Shown: positions 19,403 to 29,944, numbered from the stretch's first letter. The stretch: 64,000 bases of DNA from Lepturacanthus savala (GCA_030544235.1 CM060471.1:9195848-9259847), one strand, 5' to 3'. Notes: generated from the letters alone by a model not told the origin. Numbers and translations: made by a program.

Positions 19403-20429
19403 TCTTATTAATATCTTCCACAAACCGAGGAATAACACTAATTCTTAGAAAGAGAGAGACATGGGAAGCTAGGTCTCGACTGGTCTGAGCACAGTCTTCC
19501 TGCACTGATGAGGCTGAAATAAGCAAATCACACTAACGTAGTCTTGGCATAATTACTTTGCCATCCAACCATATGCATTTTTAATTTCCCTAGTAATTCA
19601 GTGACAGACTGTGGCGGGATGGAGGCAGCCAATGACACCAACACACATCCTGCCCAACTATGACTCACACGGACCTGTTTGGATTTGCTGCAGCACTGCC
19701 TCACTTCCTCACTTCAATCATTGAGAGGACAATGAGATAACATCATCGGGTTCTTGTAGAAGTTAAGGGAGAGGCACAGCCTACAATACATCCACGGATT
19801 AGTATTATATTTCAGTCACAATAGGGCTGGCTGCCATAATGATGCTGTTCTGTTATGTCATCCTCCTGAGTGAATGCTGAAGTAAACAGACAGTTTACAT
19901 GTGAATAATCAATACAGTAAACATCACTAAATACATTTATATAAGGAATGAATGGGAAAAATCTGTTCTATGGAAGAGAGTGGGACTATATGAAAATGTA
20001 GATATTCTATACACTACTGGTCACTACTTATACATTTAAGTTTGTAACTGAATTGGTAATGTAAATCTTATTTGGACTATCAAGGGGAAGTTCTATCTAT
20101 ATCTGTGTCACAATATGATCCTGTCTATGCCCAATTATTTTTAATTATGTTTGAGTAGTATCAAATTTTTCACACGTCATGTCTGTAGCATGTAATCTTC
20201 GGGGGGAAAATGAAATACCATACAAATGAACACACATTGGACATCAATCAACACATCAAACAGCCTTAAATCCATTTACATGAGGAGGTGTTGGGGATAC
20301 TGAAGCTAACGTTGGCTCTGACAGCTCAGTGAGTGGCGGACAGCGCCGCCAGTCATAAAACACAGCATTAATAATCACTTACAGGACTATAATAAGACAT
20401 TTAAAGGTTAAATACTGGTCTCCGGTGCT

Positions 20430-20790
20430 TATACGGTGTGAGTCAAACCTCCTCTGCTGTCTCCTCCTGCACCGCGGGACGCTCCTCAACAAACAAGCTC
20501 TCCAGTAAACGCTAGCTCCTCGGCTTTAGCTAAGCTAACATGCTAAAAACAACACAGGCTCTGCGGTCTTACCGTACTGTAGAAACTGGAAACCTGCCCC
20601 ACAAGGCGTTCCGGGTTCTGGTTCACGGTGAAACATCCGTTAATGTCGGGGGAACAGTCTTCTATATTTGTTTTCCTTTTCCTTTCAGCAGTGAGACTGA
20701 AGTTTATTTCGCGGAGTAAAATGGCTGCGAGAGTGCGGAGAGTGACGTAATGACGCCGCCTGTCGCCGGGCAGGGTGAGGGGGCGTGGCC
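20430..20790 (-). promoter_or_regulatory. mrtfb: CpG-rich promoter of mrtfb
   Basis: CpG dinucleotides are dense here and sparse on both sides. Within it are an ATF/CRE-like TGACGTAA (20743-20750) and AAAATGGCTGC (20718-20728), similar to the YY1 site often found at start sites of TATA-less promoters. No TATA box is evident. The start site is inferred to lie near 20.70-20.75 kb. Confidence 0.65.
20573..20730 (-). other. mrtfb: mrtfb first (5' UTR) exon
   Basis: A good donor, TACG|GTAAGA, sits at 20573/20572 within the CpG-rich patch, on the strand and at the position expected for the first mrtfb exon. The upstream limit is approximate. The exon holds one ATG (20636-20634), which would open a short upstream ORF. 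Confidence 0.55.
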
Positions 20791-21615
20791 GAGGGCAGCA
20801 CCATGGTCAGCATTTATGAGATATGTAGTGATGGAAAGGAACATGTACATTTACTCTGTACTTATGTACAATTTTAAGGTAATTGTATTTTACCTGAGTA
20901 TTTCTCATGCTATATCTGATGCTACTTTATACTTTTCTACATTAAATTTATCAGACAAGTTTAGTTACTTTTCAGAAGCTGATTTAACATATTATATATT
21001 ATTACATATTATTTTAATATTCTTACTGTTCAAACTAAGACCATGATTCAGTACTATTGATTTACCAAAGGTATATCAAATTGTTTCCACATTAATGAAC
21101 TACAACATTAAAATGCTCTCATATGTCTGTTAGTGATAAAATTATGTAATACTATAATATTACATATTTTTACACATTATTTTTGACATTTTACTCATGC
21201 AACATTTTAACTACAAGAAAATACACTGCTTCCTTTTCAAGTACTGTACATGAAATTATGGAGCACTGGTATATGTGAGAGCTTTAATTATAATGGATTA
21301 GAGATATGTTTTAAAAAAATATATACTTCATACTTCTTTTACGGGATAATTATTAGTTTAGTTATAAATAGGTTTTGCATACAATTACACAGAAATATAT
21401 TTAACTGAAGATCCATCACCTCGAAAGATTAGTATTCATTTGTGGTATTTGAGCAACTTTTCACCTCTAAATAACAATTATTTGTCTTTATAAATAGCAA
21501 ATACATTTTACAATATATTTATATATATATAAAAAGTATATTTTTAGGATGACAGCATACCTTAAGTTGACAGATAATACAAAACAAACATAACATTTTA
21601 CCAATATAAAAATAT
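20791..21615. other. Short intergenic gap between ercc4 and mrtfb
   Basis: AT-rich sequence with no recognisable gene. It separates the ercc4 polyadenylation signal from the mrtfb CpG promoter. Confidence 0.6.
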
Positions 21616-21621
21616 TTTATT
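21616..21621 (-). terminator. ercc4: ercc4 polyadenylation signal
   Basis: AATAAA on the minus strand about 205 bp past the ercc4 stop codon. It is the first canonical hexamer I found downstream; cleavage is expected 10-30 bp further left. Confidence 0.55.
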
Positions 21622-21825
21622 TAATAAAAAGTTTCACATTTTGCACACATTTGCAGAATAGTTCCACAAATTCAATATAAAAAATTGCATTAATTTAGTG
21701 GATTCTTGACATTTTCATATATATATTTCACTTCACAAACAAATGACTCCTAATGTACAAATAAAAAATGTGTATTCAGTCTTCATAGTTCATTCTACAC
21801 TAATGTTTATATAGAAAAGCCAGTA

Positions 21826-22568
21826 TCAACGCTTTGATGTCTGTTTGCCCTTTGCAGCTGGAACATCAGCCACATTGTGCAGGAACTCATAAAGTAATTT
21901 AGCATTATTAGCATTTTTCAGTATTTCTGCTATCTTGTCCTGGCTGAGTTTGGCTAAATCTGCCAAGCTGTCAGCGTTTCTAATGAGAGCTCTGTAGTTT
22001 TTCGTATTGACTCCAGGCATTTTCAACAGGAAGTCGTGAGGTCCGGGGTTATACAGGTCTGCCGATTCAGCCACCGTTTCTGACTCGGCTGTGACCGCCT
22101 GTGCCGCTGCAGCGTCTGGTTCGGGGCGACCTTGCTTCAGCTCCAGGAAGAGCTCAGCTGTGGCGTGCGGGGAGGGGCACCAGAGTATGCGGAGCCGTGG
22201 GAAATGCAAAGTCAGTAAGGTTAGTTTTGAGGAAATGTCATTAGATGATATCTCGTGTCGGAAATCTGTCCGGGCTGTTAAGGAAAAGGGTTTGGCCGGG
22301 TCGAATTCAATGAGCAGCACCGGTTTTCTGTAGTAGCGGGTCATGGAAAGGCACTGGGTGTAGAGGCGGCCGCTCTGCAGGGAGCCGATCAGGTCGCTGA
22401 CGCTCTTGCGCTCCACACACGTTTCCGGGGTCAGGATGTAGTCGCCAACTTCTAAGGTGACGGGCTCGATGTCCAGGCCACGGCGGTGGAGCAGGGACGG
22501 CAGTTCACTGCGGAACTCACGCATGTCCACGATGACTCGAGAGGGCTCTTTGTGCTGCTCCTGGCCTC
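21826..22568 (-). CDS. ercc4: ercc4 exon 11: nuclease core, HhH domain and stop
   Basis: A 743-nt terminal exon, acceptor TGATCAG, stop TGA at 21828-21826. It encodes VDMREFRSELPSLLHRRGLD, the ERKxxxD active site, EISSNDISSKLTLLTLHFPR, and the tandem HhH region, ending KGKQTSKR. Confidence 0.97.
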
Positions 22569-23784
22569 CTGATCATCAAACAAAACAAAGAGCAAAACAG
22601 TCATGACAGTTTCAGAAAAACAGGACTTATAAAGGAAATCTAACGGTTTCAAATCATAGAAAGCTTTTTGATTATAACAGTCAGGGCTACTACTAACAAA
22701 GATTTTCATAGTTGATTAATCTACAGATTATTGAAACGATTAATCGATCAGTTGTTTGGTTAATGACATGTTGTAAATTGCAGATCACTGTTTCCCAAAG
22801 CTGAAGATTTACACTAAACTGTCTTTTTTGTCCAGACCAACAGTCTACAACCAAAAGATTAGTTTGCTATTATAGAAGATTATAAAAAAATAATCCAATT
22901 TGAGAACCCGGAACCAGAGAATTTGGACATTTTTTTCTTAAAAAAAACTCAATGAAATCAATTTTTAAAATAGTTAGAGATAAATATAATAGTGGGCAAG
23001 TAATCAAGTAATTGTTGCAGCTCTAATAAGAAGGTCTAGATGTTCTATAAACTGTCCCACAAACGCTCAAATCACAGAGAAATGCACACAGCCAATATTC
23101 ACAAATTGAGCCTTAAAACCAGCCCAGGACTTCTGTGAAGTAGTGATGTCACACCTATACAGTGACTGCCTAATCTCTCATTTACAGCCTTCTTTCTAGA
23201 GGTCCAGAAAGAAGCTTCAGAGAGGAGGAGATTTTTTGCTTCTTAAAAAGCAGAAATATATCTTGTTAGTGACATCACATACTTCAAATAAACAGAAAAA
23301 TTGCAAAATATAAAACCTTTAAAAATAACAAAATAAATTTCAGCTCTTCTAAAAGGACTTAAGTAGACATGCCTGCTTTGCGGGTGTTGGTGGTAGCGTT
23401 GGCCGGCTCAAGATTCCTAGCGAGGTCCAGGTTGGTGTCTTCTCGCCCCTCCCTTTCCTCTGGGACCACCATCGTACCCTTTTCCCTGGAGACAGGCACA
23501 AAGCACCAATGACGCAAACCTAAATTCTCCCTCATACTGCGTAAGTGACTATAATAGTCTCATTACGCCTGTTAGTGGTGACAGTAATGGTTGTGACCTG
23601 ATTAGGTGTTCGAAGGCTTTCTTCTCCTTTGACAGCGCCGTCAGGTACTTCTGCTCCTCTGTGGAGCCGCTGTAAATGAGGAAATACACCCTGAGAGGAA
23701 CCAGATCATGAGCGGGGTTAATGGGTCGCGACTTCAGCAGTACCGCATAAATGATCTGAAACGATAACTTGTTTTTTTCCTCCC

Positions 23785-23818
<34 letters not shown>

Positions 23819-26800
23819 GAGTGGCTTTCCGGGCCGAGTGGCTTTATAGATCTCCAGCTGCCGTACGAAGCTAACCTCAGCGTCATACAGCACCACAAAA
23901 GTGGGCTCCACCTCGTGCAGCACCCTCGTCAGGCTGTGTGGGTCGGTGCAGCCCTTCAGCGGATGGATGACGGTCAGCGGCTGCTTCAGGACGCAGTAGT
24001 AGGCGTCGGATGACAGGTCCAGCTTCAGCTGGTCCTCCTCGCCTTCCTCCTCATCCGTCAGCTCCCCCTCGTCTCCACTGCTGCACATCGCTGCTGCTTC
24101 GTCCAACGCCTCTTTCCCCATCATCTGTGTCAGGGTGAGAGATGGCCTGCTTTTACTCGTGGGCTTTTTTTTCTGCGCAGGCTCCTTTCCCTTGGTCCCT
24201 TTTTTGCCCTTTTGGTGCGGGTTGAGGTGTAATGCGGCTGCGGTGGACGGGTCCCGTTTGGCGATGGTGCGGGCGTACAGTCTGTTCAGCAGCCAGCTGG
24301 AGCCGTGCCTGATGTACTGCTGCAGCTGGGCACAAGTCCGGTCATCACTGGCACAGATCAGCACATGACCTGGAAAAAACAAGACACCGGGTGCACATCT
24401 TGTTGTTATAGTGAAGCACCATCAATACTGTAATTGGCTACATGACACTTTTCTTTGGTCAGCGAGCAAGTGATCTTAGATGTACCTCAATCCTTTTTAA
24501 AATCTAGAGGAGATCCAGTTTTTGCAGTTGCAGCTTCCACACTGTGAAGCACTCTATATCTGCACTGTGAATAGCCTCTCCACTTTTAAAACTTAAATAA
24601 AAACACACTAGTTCAAATTAGCTTTTAGCGTATTTGGTGAGTATAGTCACTTTTATTGTTTTTTTATTTACTTTTATTTGATATACTTATTTTAAAAGCC
24701 ACCAGCTTTTTTAAATGTGCTATATAAATAAACTTGACATTGACACATTTCAATAGATCATTTTAATAACAAACACTGGAACTTGTCAAATAAAGGCAAA
24801 TGAATGATTTCTATGCTTCAACTTATACACTGAAAATAAGTGATGTACCGATACATCACTAATTTTACAGGTTCTTGGTTCTTCCTGAACATGGTCATAA
24901 AGACATTGAAAAAATATGTCTGAGATGAAATGAACATTCTGACTAAAAAGGACTTTCTTGCTAAGGACAAATTCAGAGACAGGACATGAAAATGCCATGG
25001 TTTTGGTAGTGTCCCTTTTTGTATCACATTGTTGACATACGTGGCTTTTTTTTTTTTTTGACAGGGTTCACTTTCACATTTTCAAACATGCCACCAAAAC
25101 AAGTTCTCTCATCGTTGTTGCATCGCAGGCTTAGCTCCACCCAATTTGAACGCCAGAGCGCTTTTCCCCCTAAAGCAGATTTAAAAAACGGATTCAGGCA
25201 GACCATATAATTAGTAATGTTATAGTTTGGGTCTGTATGCAAGGCTAATATCTGACTGTCGTTCCCCCTGCTGACAGCTCTGCATTGCAGCTGCCTAAAG
25301 CCAACATTAGCTTCAAAGAAAGAACAGACTGCTTCACTTCCCAAAACCCTGGAGGCCTCAATTCATAGCTCTTTATATGATTCACTTAAAACAATGATAT
25401 GATGCCTTAAAGTTCTTTCTTTTAACAGCAAAAAGAACACAGCCCTCTCCTTAATTTTTAAAACAAGACTATATTGTGTGGTGTATTTTCTTTGAAAAAG
25501 ACATCATGTATGTAGTGTGAATGCTGGCATGCAGAGAGAATATTAATGCTGGATCGACAGCTTCTGCGTTTTGCTACAGCTTGTTCAGAAGATTATTTAT
25601 CATTAAACTTGCACTTTGAAAATAGCATCTTCTCAAATTGAAAGAAAAAAAATATGAATTGCTCAGGCCTATGTCTGTAATTCATTACAGACATAGGCAT
25701 GCATCTCAGTAAAACCAGAGAGTGAGCCAACAGGCATAAAGCCAGAGCTGTAAACAATTATAAAAAGATCAAGACAACAAAAGCACATTTTGGAAACTAA
25801 CATAACATGTGAACTGATAGAATAAAGATGACGTGTGTTGTTCACATGACGGATATTTGCTAACCTGGTTCATGCTGCGAGCTCTCGTTCTCCCTCTTGA
25901 TCTCCTGCAGGACCTCAGTCAGAGCCGCCCATTTTGGACTCTCCTCCAGCACCAGCTCCCGCTTCACCTCTGAAACACACAGAGGCAACTGTTTGTAATT
26001 CCAACAATACTAATCACACAAGCAGTAAATGTTTCTCAGAGTTCATTGGTTTGTCACCTGAGAAAGAGGGCAGTGTCTGTTTCTCTGCCTCTGCTCCCAC
26101 TTTGAGCTTCTTCTTCTTGTCTGGGATGTGGTAAACTCTGCTCCTGGCATTCACAAACATGGAGGTACTGGAGTCCAGGAACAGCCACCCTGACCATTAC
26201 AGTCATGTGCAGTCAAACAGGGAGAAAAACGATTTTTTAAGCACATTTCGTACTTTAAAACAAAAAAATGATGATAATATACCTTATGAAATGCATATGA
26301 TGAGATTGGGTTCACTGATGCAAAGCAGCAAACATCACTATGAATTTATGACCTCTGACATCTAAACACTTCCGGCTCACCTCCATTGGAGCCGAAGATC
26401 TTCTGGCTGGAACGCAGGGACTCCAGCAGGTTGAGGAAGGTGACGCAGTCATACTGGGTGAGGTAGAGCAGCAGGACCCTCAGCACCTTCAGGTCCTGAA
26501 CCAGCGCCTTGGTCTTTGCCCCCAGCTGGTGCCACAAGGGGTCCAGGTAGTGACGGATGGTCTGGGTGAAGGGAAATGAAGCAAAATGAGACTTTGTCAT
26601 TAACAGAATGTGTGAATGGATTTTAAAGGTACAGCGTGTGGTTTTTAGCAGTTGCAGATTGCAACCAACTGATTGACAAATTAAAGATATGACCTTGGGT
26701 GCCGATTTGAAATGTAATGTGATTCTTAAGTAATGTGATTCAATATTCTGATTTAATGTGAATTTTCTTAAATTTTTAAACATGAGACCATATGAAAAAG

Positions 26801-29800
26801 TTCAGTCATACACTATATATGTATATCATGAGGCATATTTCAAAAAACAATGCACATCACATCAATACATCATGATATCTTTGTCTAAAAAATTACAACG
26901 ATAAGAGGGAAACACCAGAATCAAACAGCAAGAAAACAGAGCATGTGCAATATAATTTAGATTTCTGGAACAACTGTAAACACCTGATATTCCCCATGTC
27001 CAGACACTAGAGACACAGAGATTAATCCATTAGTTGCTAACTATTACATTGATTGCCACCTATTTTATTTAATTGACTTGAGCTATTTGGAAGAAGAAAA
27101 CATCCACATTTTCTAGATCCAGCTTCTCAAATCTGATTATTTTCTGGTTTCTTTATTCTTCTATAATAGTAAACTGATTATCTTTGGGTTGTGGACTATA
27201 AAAAAATACATTTTAATTTGAATCTTCATTGACATTTTACATCATTTTAATAATAGACAGATTAGAACTATCACAATAATAATTAAGACTTTAAATCTCT
27301 AAAGTAGTGTACCTTTTCAAAGGAATTGCCAAGTGTATTTTCCAGGGAGAGATCCTCAGCGTCCAGCGTGGGGTTGTAGCGTTTCAGCTCCTTCAGACAG
27401 GCGCTCATGATGTCCAAGATGGAGCTCTGAATCGCCCTCATAGTCGGCGTCAATGACACATTAAACTCCACTACCTCTGGCTTATGCCTCTCAAAGGCTG
27501 TGTTCACAGACACTTGGAACCTGTTGAAAGAAGCAAGGATAGAGAGAGATAAGAAAAGCCCAAGAATCCACTTTTTCTGCTATATGTCTGAAATGTCTTT
27601 GATGGAAATAAAATAGATCTTTCATACTGTACCTGGGCCAGAGGTAGAGCTTTTTGACAAAGAGACTTCTCATCACACGCTCCACCTGGCAGAAGCCTGA
27701 GGCGAAAGCCGTGGCCTTGTCAGTGAAGGCTTTGATGAAGCCGGTCTTGTTCTTCTGTCTGAACAGACGAAGGATGAACGCTTCCTGACACGACTCAATT
27801 ATTTTATGAGCACGGTACACCAGGATGCCTGGGAGGAGGGAGTAGAAATCAGGAATAAGAACTGCTTTACTTTGAATATACGGTTTTGACAGAGGACATT
27901 TTACAAGACATAACACAGGCACAGAAAAAAAATTGTCTTTCAAAATTAATTTGATTTTCTCTATTACTGTGTGCTGGTTACATTAATGCATGCACACACA
28001 TGCTCTCAAACACAGTATCAAATTTGTGTCAGACATGCAATTTGTTTAAATGTTTATGGATGAAATATATAGATTTTTTATTTTATGGATAAACATCTAT
28101 ATTCATTTGTATTCATTATTTTATTTGTTTTAAAGAACAGATACTTGGCATTTTGTGGATGTATTAAACTGTGAATGAACTGAAATAAAACAAAAAGAAA
28201 AGTAAAAAGAAATTAAGTTATTTAAGTTTATAATTTTCTATTGATAATCAAGGTGACAACAACGCACCAAAACAGTCACAGCTGATCATTTTAGCCATGA
28301 TCGTGCTCTGGTACCTGATATGAGGTGAGCTGGGATCCGGTCTGTGAGGAAGTCCACCACCAGGATCCTGCTGGTGACAAACAGGACCCCGCCCTCCGTG
28401 TACACGTTGTAGCGCTCGGCGCTCTGGACGTCGCTGGTCACAGTCCTGGGCAGGTGTGTCACGCCCTCAATTCGCAACTGCTCAGTGAAATACTCCTGAG
28501 AGGGGAGAAACATTTAGTCTGTTAACTACACACATTAGATGCAGGGAGAGGTAAGTCAATAAAATGTTAATACTCAGAATTAACACATGACTTTAAGGCA
28601 ATCTTGCCTAATGAAACATTTAAAGTCCCCTTCCACTATAAAAACATGTTGTGCACGGAGGCATCCAACTTTACCTTCTAAATTGAATATTTGTAAATTC
28701 ATATATTTGTGACTTTTAATGAGGGAAGGAGTAGATGTCATTTTAAGTATATATTAACCAAATAGTTTCATGGAAATGCCATATCAGACATAGTGGCAAG
28801 AGGATACGGTATGCTTTACCTCTGATACCATACTGTCACAACACGTTTGCTATGTTTTCTGATTCTACAATTATTGCAATTCAATATTGTGATTTAGTGT
28901 GATTTAAAAAAAACAAATTTAAACACAAGACCCTGGAAAAAAGTTTAATCATACCCTTAGAAACTGTTTATCATGAAGCATATTTCCAAAAATGAATATA
29001 TAGTGTATCATAACATCATAATATCTATGTCTACAAAGGAAAATATAAACCTTAAAAGAGAAAAAATTATATTTTTTTTACTGCATCGAGGTACACAAAT
29101 TATTTGAAACAGTCTTTTTATATGTCTTATAACATATCGGTAAATATTAATTGTGTTTAACACAGTGATCACATGGTAATTGATAAAAAGGATTTTCTGT
29201 GTAAGTGCAACTTAATTAGGTGCACAGATTATCTCAGCCTATTTGTTCAATGCTTTATGTATTATTGTCTTTCTTTTCAGGTGTTTAATGTATTTTAAGC
29301 TTTGTAGTTGCAATTATACCTGCCCTGCTGATAAGAAATATCCAGAAAGAATAAACTAGCACGTTTGCCATTTTTATATATATGCATTGTCCCTGAAACT
29401 TTAAACTGATTACAAACTAAATTTATCTTACAATGCATTAATGCCCAGTGATAGACGAAGTACCAAGAGCCTTGAGTAAAAGTAAAAAATACACAATAGC
29501 AAATATAACTTCGGAATTAAAAACTCATTATGCATACTGTCTTATATATAATTATAATATATTATAATTATGTATTATAATTATTGTTTTAATCACTTAA
29601 TAAGTGTGAGAACATTTAATGCTGTCCTTCATCTATATATAGCTATACTGAGTATGAGATACTTAGTAAAAACACAAGTGTTATTGTTACTTGAAGTTGT
29701 AAAATAGATTCTAATACATTGAATTGTCTGTTGTACTGGCACTTGGAGTCGTATTTGAGGTTCTTACCTGTTCAGGTGTGCTGGTGTTGAGCAGCAGCAC

Positions 29801-29944
29801 CAGGCTGCCCTGCTCCGAGTAGACCCGCATGAACTGCAGCAGGAGGCGGTCTATCCCCATCCCCTCCGCCGCCACCAGCAGCCCGTCGCAGCCGAACAGA
29901 CCGAGGAACATCTCGGTCTCGAACTCCAGCAGCGGCCCCGCCAT
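21826..29944 (-). CDS. ercc4: ercc4 (XPF), DNA repair endonuclease subunit, complete in 11 exons
   Basis: XPF pairs with ERCC1 to cut the 5' side of damage in nucleotide excision repair and also acts in interstrand crosslink repair, in the nucleus. The joined exons give 893 codons, near the human length (916). The N-terminal helicase-like region has family blocks RILVVDFLTDRIP, ESCQEAFILRLFRQKNK and HYLDPLWHQLGAKTK. A basic, charged linker (KGKKGTKGKE, QKKKPTSKSR) follows. The C-terminal nuclease shows GDYIL (688-692) and the catalytic VERKSVSD (E699, R700, K701, D705). Tandem helix-hairpin-helix motifs that bind ERCC1 start at NPGPHDFLLKMPGVN (820-834). The start ATG at 29944 has G at -3 and +4; upstream in-frame sequence has no earlier ATG. 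One intron uses a GC donor. All key residues are intact. Confidence 0.97.
22690..23030 (-). repeat. Dispersed repeat R1, reverse full-length-like copy
   Basis: Reverse complement of the family, from AGTTGATTAATCTACAG through GTCCAGACCAACAGTCTACA and AACCCGGAACCAGAGAATTT to ATTGTTGCAGCTCTAATAAG. Confidence 0.8.
23035..23165 (+). repeat. Dispersed repeat R7 (SINE-like), copy 2
   Basis: Matches 15270-15440 in the words TTCTATAAACTG, GAAATGCACACAGCC and GTGATGTCACA. It directly follows an R1 copy. Confidence 0.55.
23373..23485 (-). CDS. ercc4: ercc4 exon 10
   Basis: A 113-nt exon, acceptor TGTCTCCAG. It encodes EKGTMVVPEEREGREDTNLD and ends NTRKA plus one base at GCAG|GCATGT. Joining to exon 11 at that point restores KAGGQEQ, as in vertebrate XPF. 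Confidence 0.9.
23598..23690 (-). CDS. ercc4: ercc4 exon 9
   Basis: A 93-nt exon, acceptor CCTCTCAG, donor ATCAG|GTCACA. It encodes VYFLIYSGSTEEQKYLTALS then KEKKAFEHLI. Confidence 0.95.
23788..23816 (+). repeat. (CA)n microsatellite abutting an ercc4 splice donor
   Basis: 14.5 CA units. Read on the gene strand, GT units begin at the first intron base, so the repeat supplies the donor GTGTGT. Confidence 0.95.
23817..24369 (-). CDS. ercc4: ercc4 exon 8: charged linker and start of nuclease half
   Basis: A 553-nt exon, acceptor TTTTCCAG, donor CTCAG|GTGTGT. It encodes HVLICASDDRTCAQLQQYI, a lysine-rich linker, LTLTQMMGKE, an acidic stretch (GDEGELTDEEEGEED) and VLHEVEPTFVVLYDAEVSFV before RQLEIYKATRPGKPLR. 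The acidic/basic linker is the least conserved part of XPF. Confidence 0.96.
24370..25864 (-). other. ercc4 intron 7 (1.5 kb)
   Basis: AT-rich. TATATAAATAAACTTGACAT near 24721 looks like a LINE-type 3' tail. A 15-bp inverted repeat lies at 25667-25698. No extra exon seen. Confidence 0.5.
25667..25698. repeat. 15-bp perfect inverted repeat
   Basis: Arms GCCTATGTCTGTAAT (25667-25681) and its reverse complement (25684-25698) with a 2-nt loop, in ercc4 intron 7. Confidence 0.9.
25865..25969 (-). CDS. ercc4: ercc4 exon 7
   Basis: A 105-nt exon, acceptor GTTTCAG, donor CCAG|GTTAGC. It encodes EVKRELVLEESPKWAALTEV then LQEIKRENESSQHEP. Confidence 0.92.
26058..26189 (-). CDS. ercc4: ercc4 exon 6
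   Basis: A 132-nt exon, acceptor ATGGTCAG, donor CTCAG|GTGACA. It encodes GWLFLDSSTSMFVNARSRVY then HIPDKKKKLKVGAEAEKQ. Confidence 0.92.
26381..26561 (-). CDS. ercc4: ercc4 exon 5
   Basis: A 181-nt exon, acceptor TTCACCCAG, donor GGAG|GTGAGC. It encodes TIRHYLDPLWHQLGAKTKAL, YLTQYDCVTFLNLLESLRSS and QKIFGSNG. Confidence 0.95.
26624..26672 (+). repeat. Fragment of MITE-like repeat R3
   Basis: TTTTAAAGGTACAGCGTGTG followed by GCAGATTGCAACCAACTGA, words of the R3 family seen complete near 56.2 and 59.3 kb. Confidence 0.5.
26685..26915 (+). repeat. Dispersed repeat R6, copy 1 (ercc4 intron 4)
   Basis: Shares order and wording with 28855-29060 (ATTCAATATT, AAACA(T/C)(G/A)AGACC, TATCATGA(G/A)GCATATTTC, ATCATGATATCT-like). 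Diverged copies in the same orientation. Confidence 0.65.
27025..27265 (+). repeat. Dispersed repeat R1, partial copy
   Basis: Contains TTGACTTGAGCTATTTGGAA, AGCTTCTCAAATCTGATTAT and ATCTTTGGGTTGTGGACT; lies just left-flanked by an R6 copy and close to ercc4 exon 4. Confidence 0.75.
27313..27520 (-). CDS. ercc4: ercc4 exon 4
   Basis: A 208-nt exon, acceptor TTTCAACAG, donor AAG|GTACAC. It encodes VSVNTAFERHKPEVVEFNVS, LTPTMRAIQSSILDIMSACL and LDAEDLSLENTLGNSFEK. Confidence 0.95.
27633..27828 (-). CDS. ercc4: ercc4 exon 3
   Basis: A 196-nt exon, acceptor CCTCCCAG, donor CCCAG|GTACAG. It encodes GILVYRAHKIIESCQEAFIL, RLFRQKNKTGFIKAFTDKAT and VERVMRSLFVKKLYLWPR, part of the degenerate helicase-like domain. 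Confidence 0.96.
27829..28314 (-). other. ercc4 intron 2
   Basis: 486 bp of AT-rich sequence; nothing recognisable. Confidence 0.6.
28315..28495 (-). CDS. ercc4: ercc4 exon 2
   Basis: A 181-nt exon, acceptor CCTCTCAG, donor ATCAG|GTACCA. It encodes EYFTEQLRIEGVTHLPRTVT, GGVLFVTSRILVVDFLTDRI and PAHLIS. Confidence 0.96.
28496..29767 (-). other. ercc4 intron 1 (1.3 kb)
   Basis: AT-rich; holds R6 copy 2. The stretch 29.2-29.7 kb shows nothing I recognise. Confidence 0.5.
28855..29060 (+). repeat. Dispersed repeat R6, copy 2 (ercc4 intron 1)
   Basis: Second copy of the repeat at 26685-26915, same orientation; most similar around ATTCAATATTGTGATTTAGT and TTTATCATGAAGCATATTTC. Confidence 0.65.
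29768..29944 (-). CDS. ercc4: ercc4 exon 1 with start codon
   Basis: 177 coding nt from ATG at 29944 (GTCATGGCG) to donor CAG|GTAAGA. It encodes MAGPLLEFETEMFLGLFGCD and GIDRLLLQFMRVYSEQGSLV, then LLLNTSTPEQ. The short start corresponds to the downstream Met context (MAPLLEYE) of human XPF. Confidence 0.94.

Larger units (their letters stand above)
11929..20572 (-). other. mrtfb 5' intron (8.6 kb) between non-coding exon 1 and the coding region
   Basis: Regions 12.2-12.65 kb are relatively CpG-rich and include a perfect CRE; 16.25-16.65, 17.5-17.8 and 18.2-18.4 kb are non-repetitive but unassigned; 18.55-19.35 kb is very AT-rich. Repeats inside are listed separately. A small open frame at about 13.95 kb on the minus strand was considered and rejected as an alternative first exon. 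Confidence 0.55.
22569..23372 (-). other. ercc4 intron 10 (GC-AG)
   Basis: An 804-bp intron carrying a reverse R1 copy and an R7 copy. Its 5' end reads GCATGT rather than GT; see the finding on the GC donor. Confidence 0.7.

Noticed and set aside
23360..23369. Use of a normal GT donor just downstream of ercc4 exon 10
   Set aside because: It would put exon 11 out of frame and lose the conserved KAGGQEQ join and nuclease domain.
24135..24368. 77-codon plus-strand frame in ercc4 exon 8
   Set aside because: Antisense shadow of well-supported ercc4 coding sequence.
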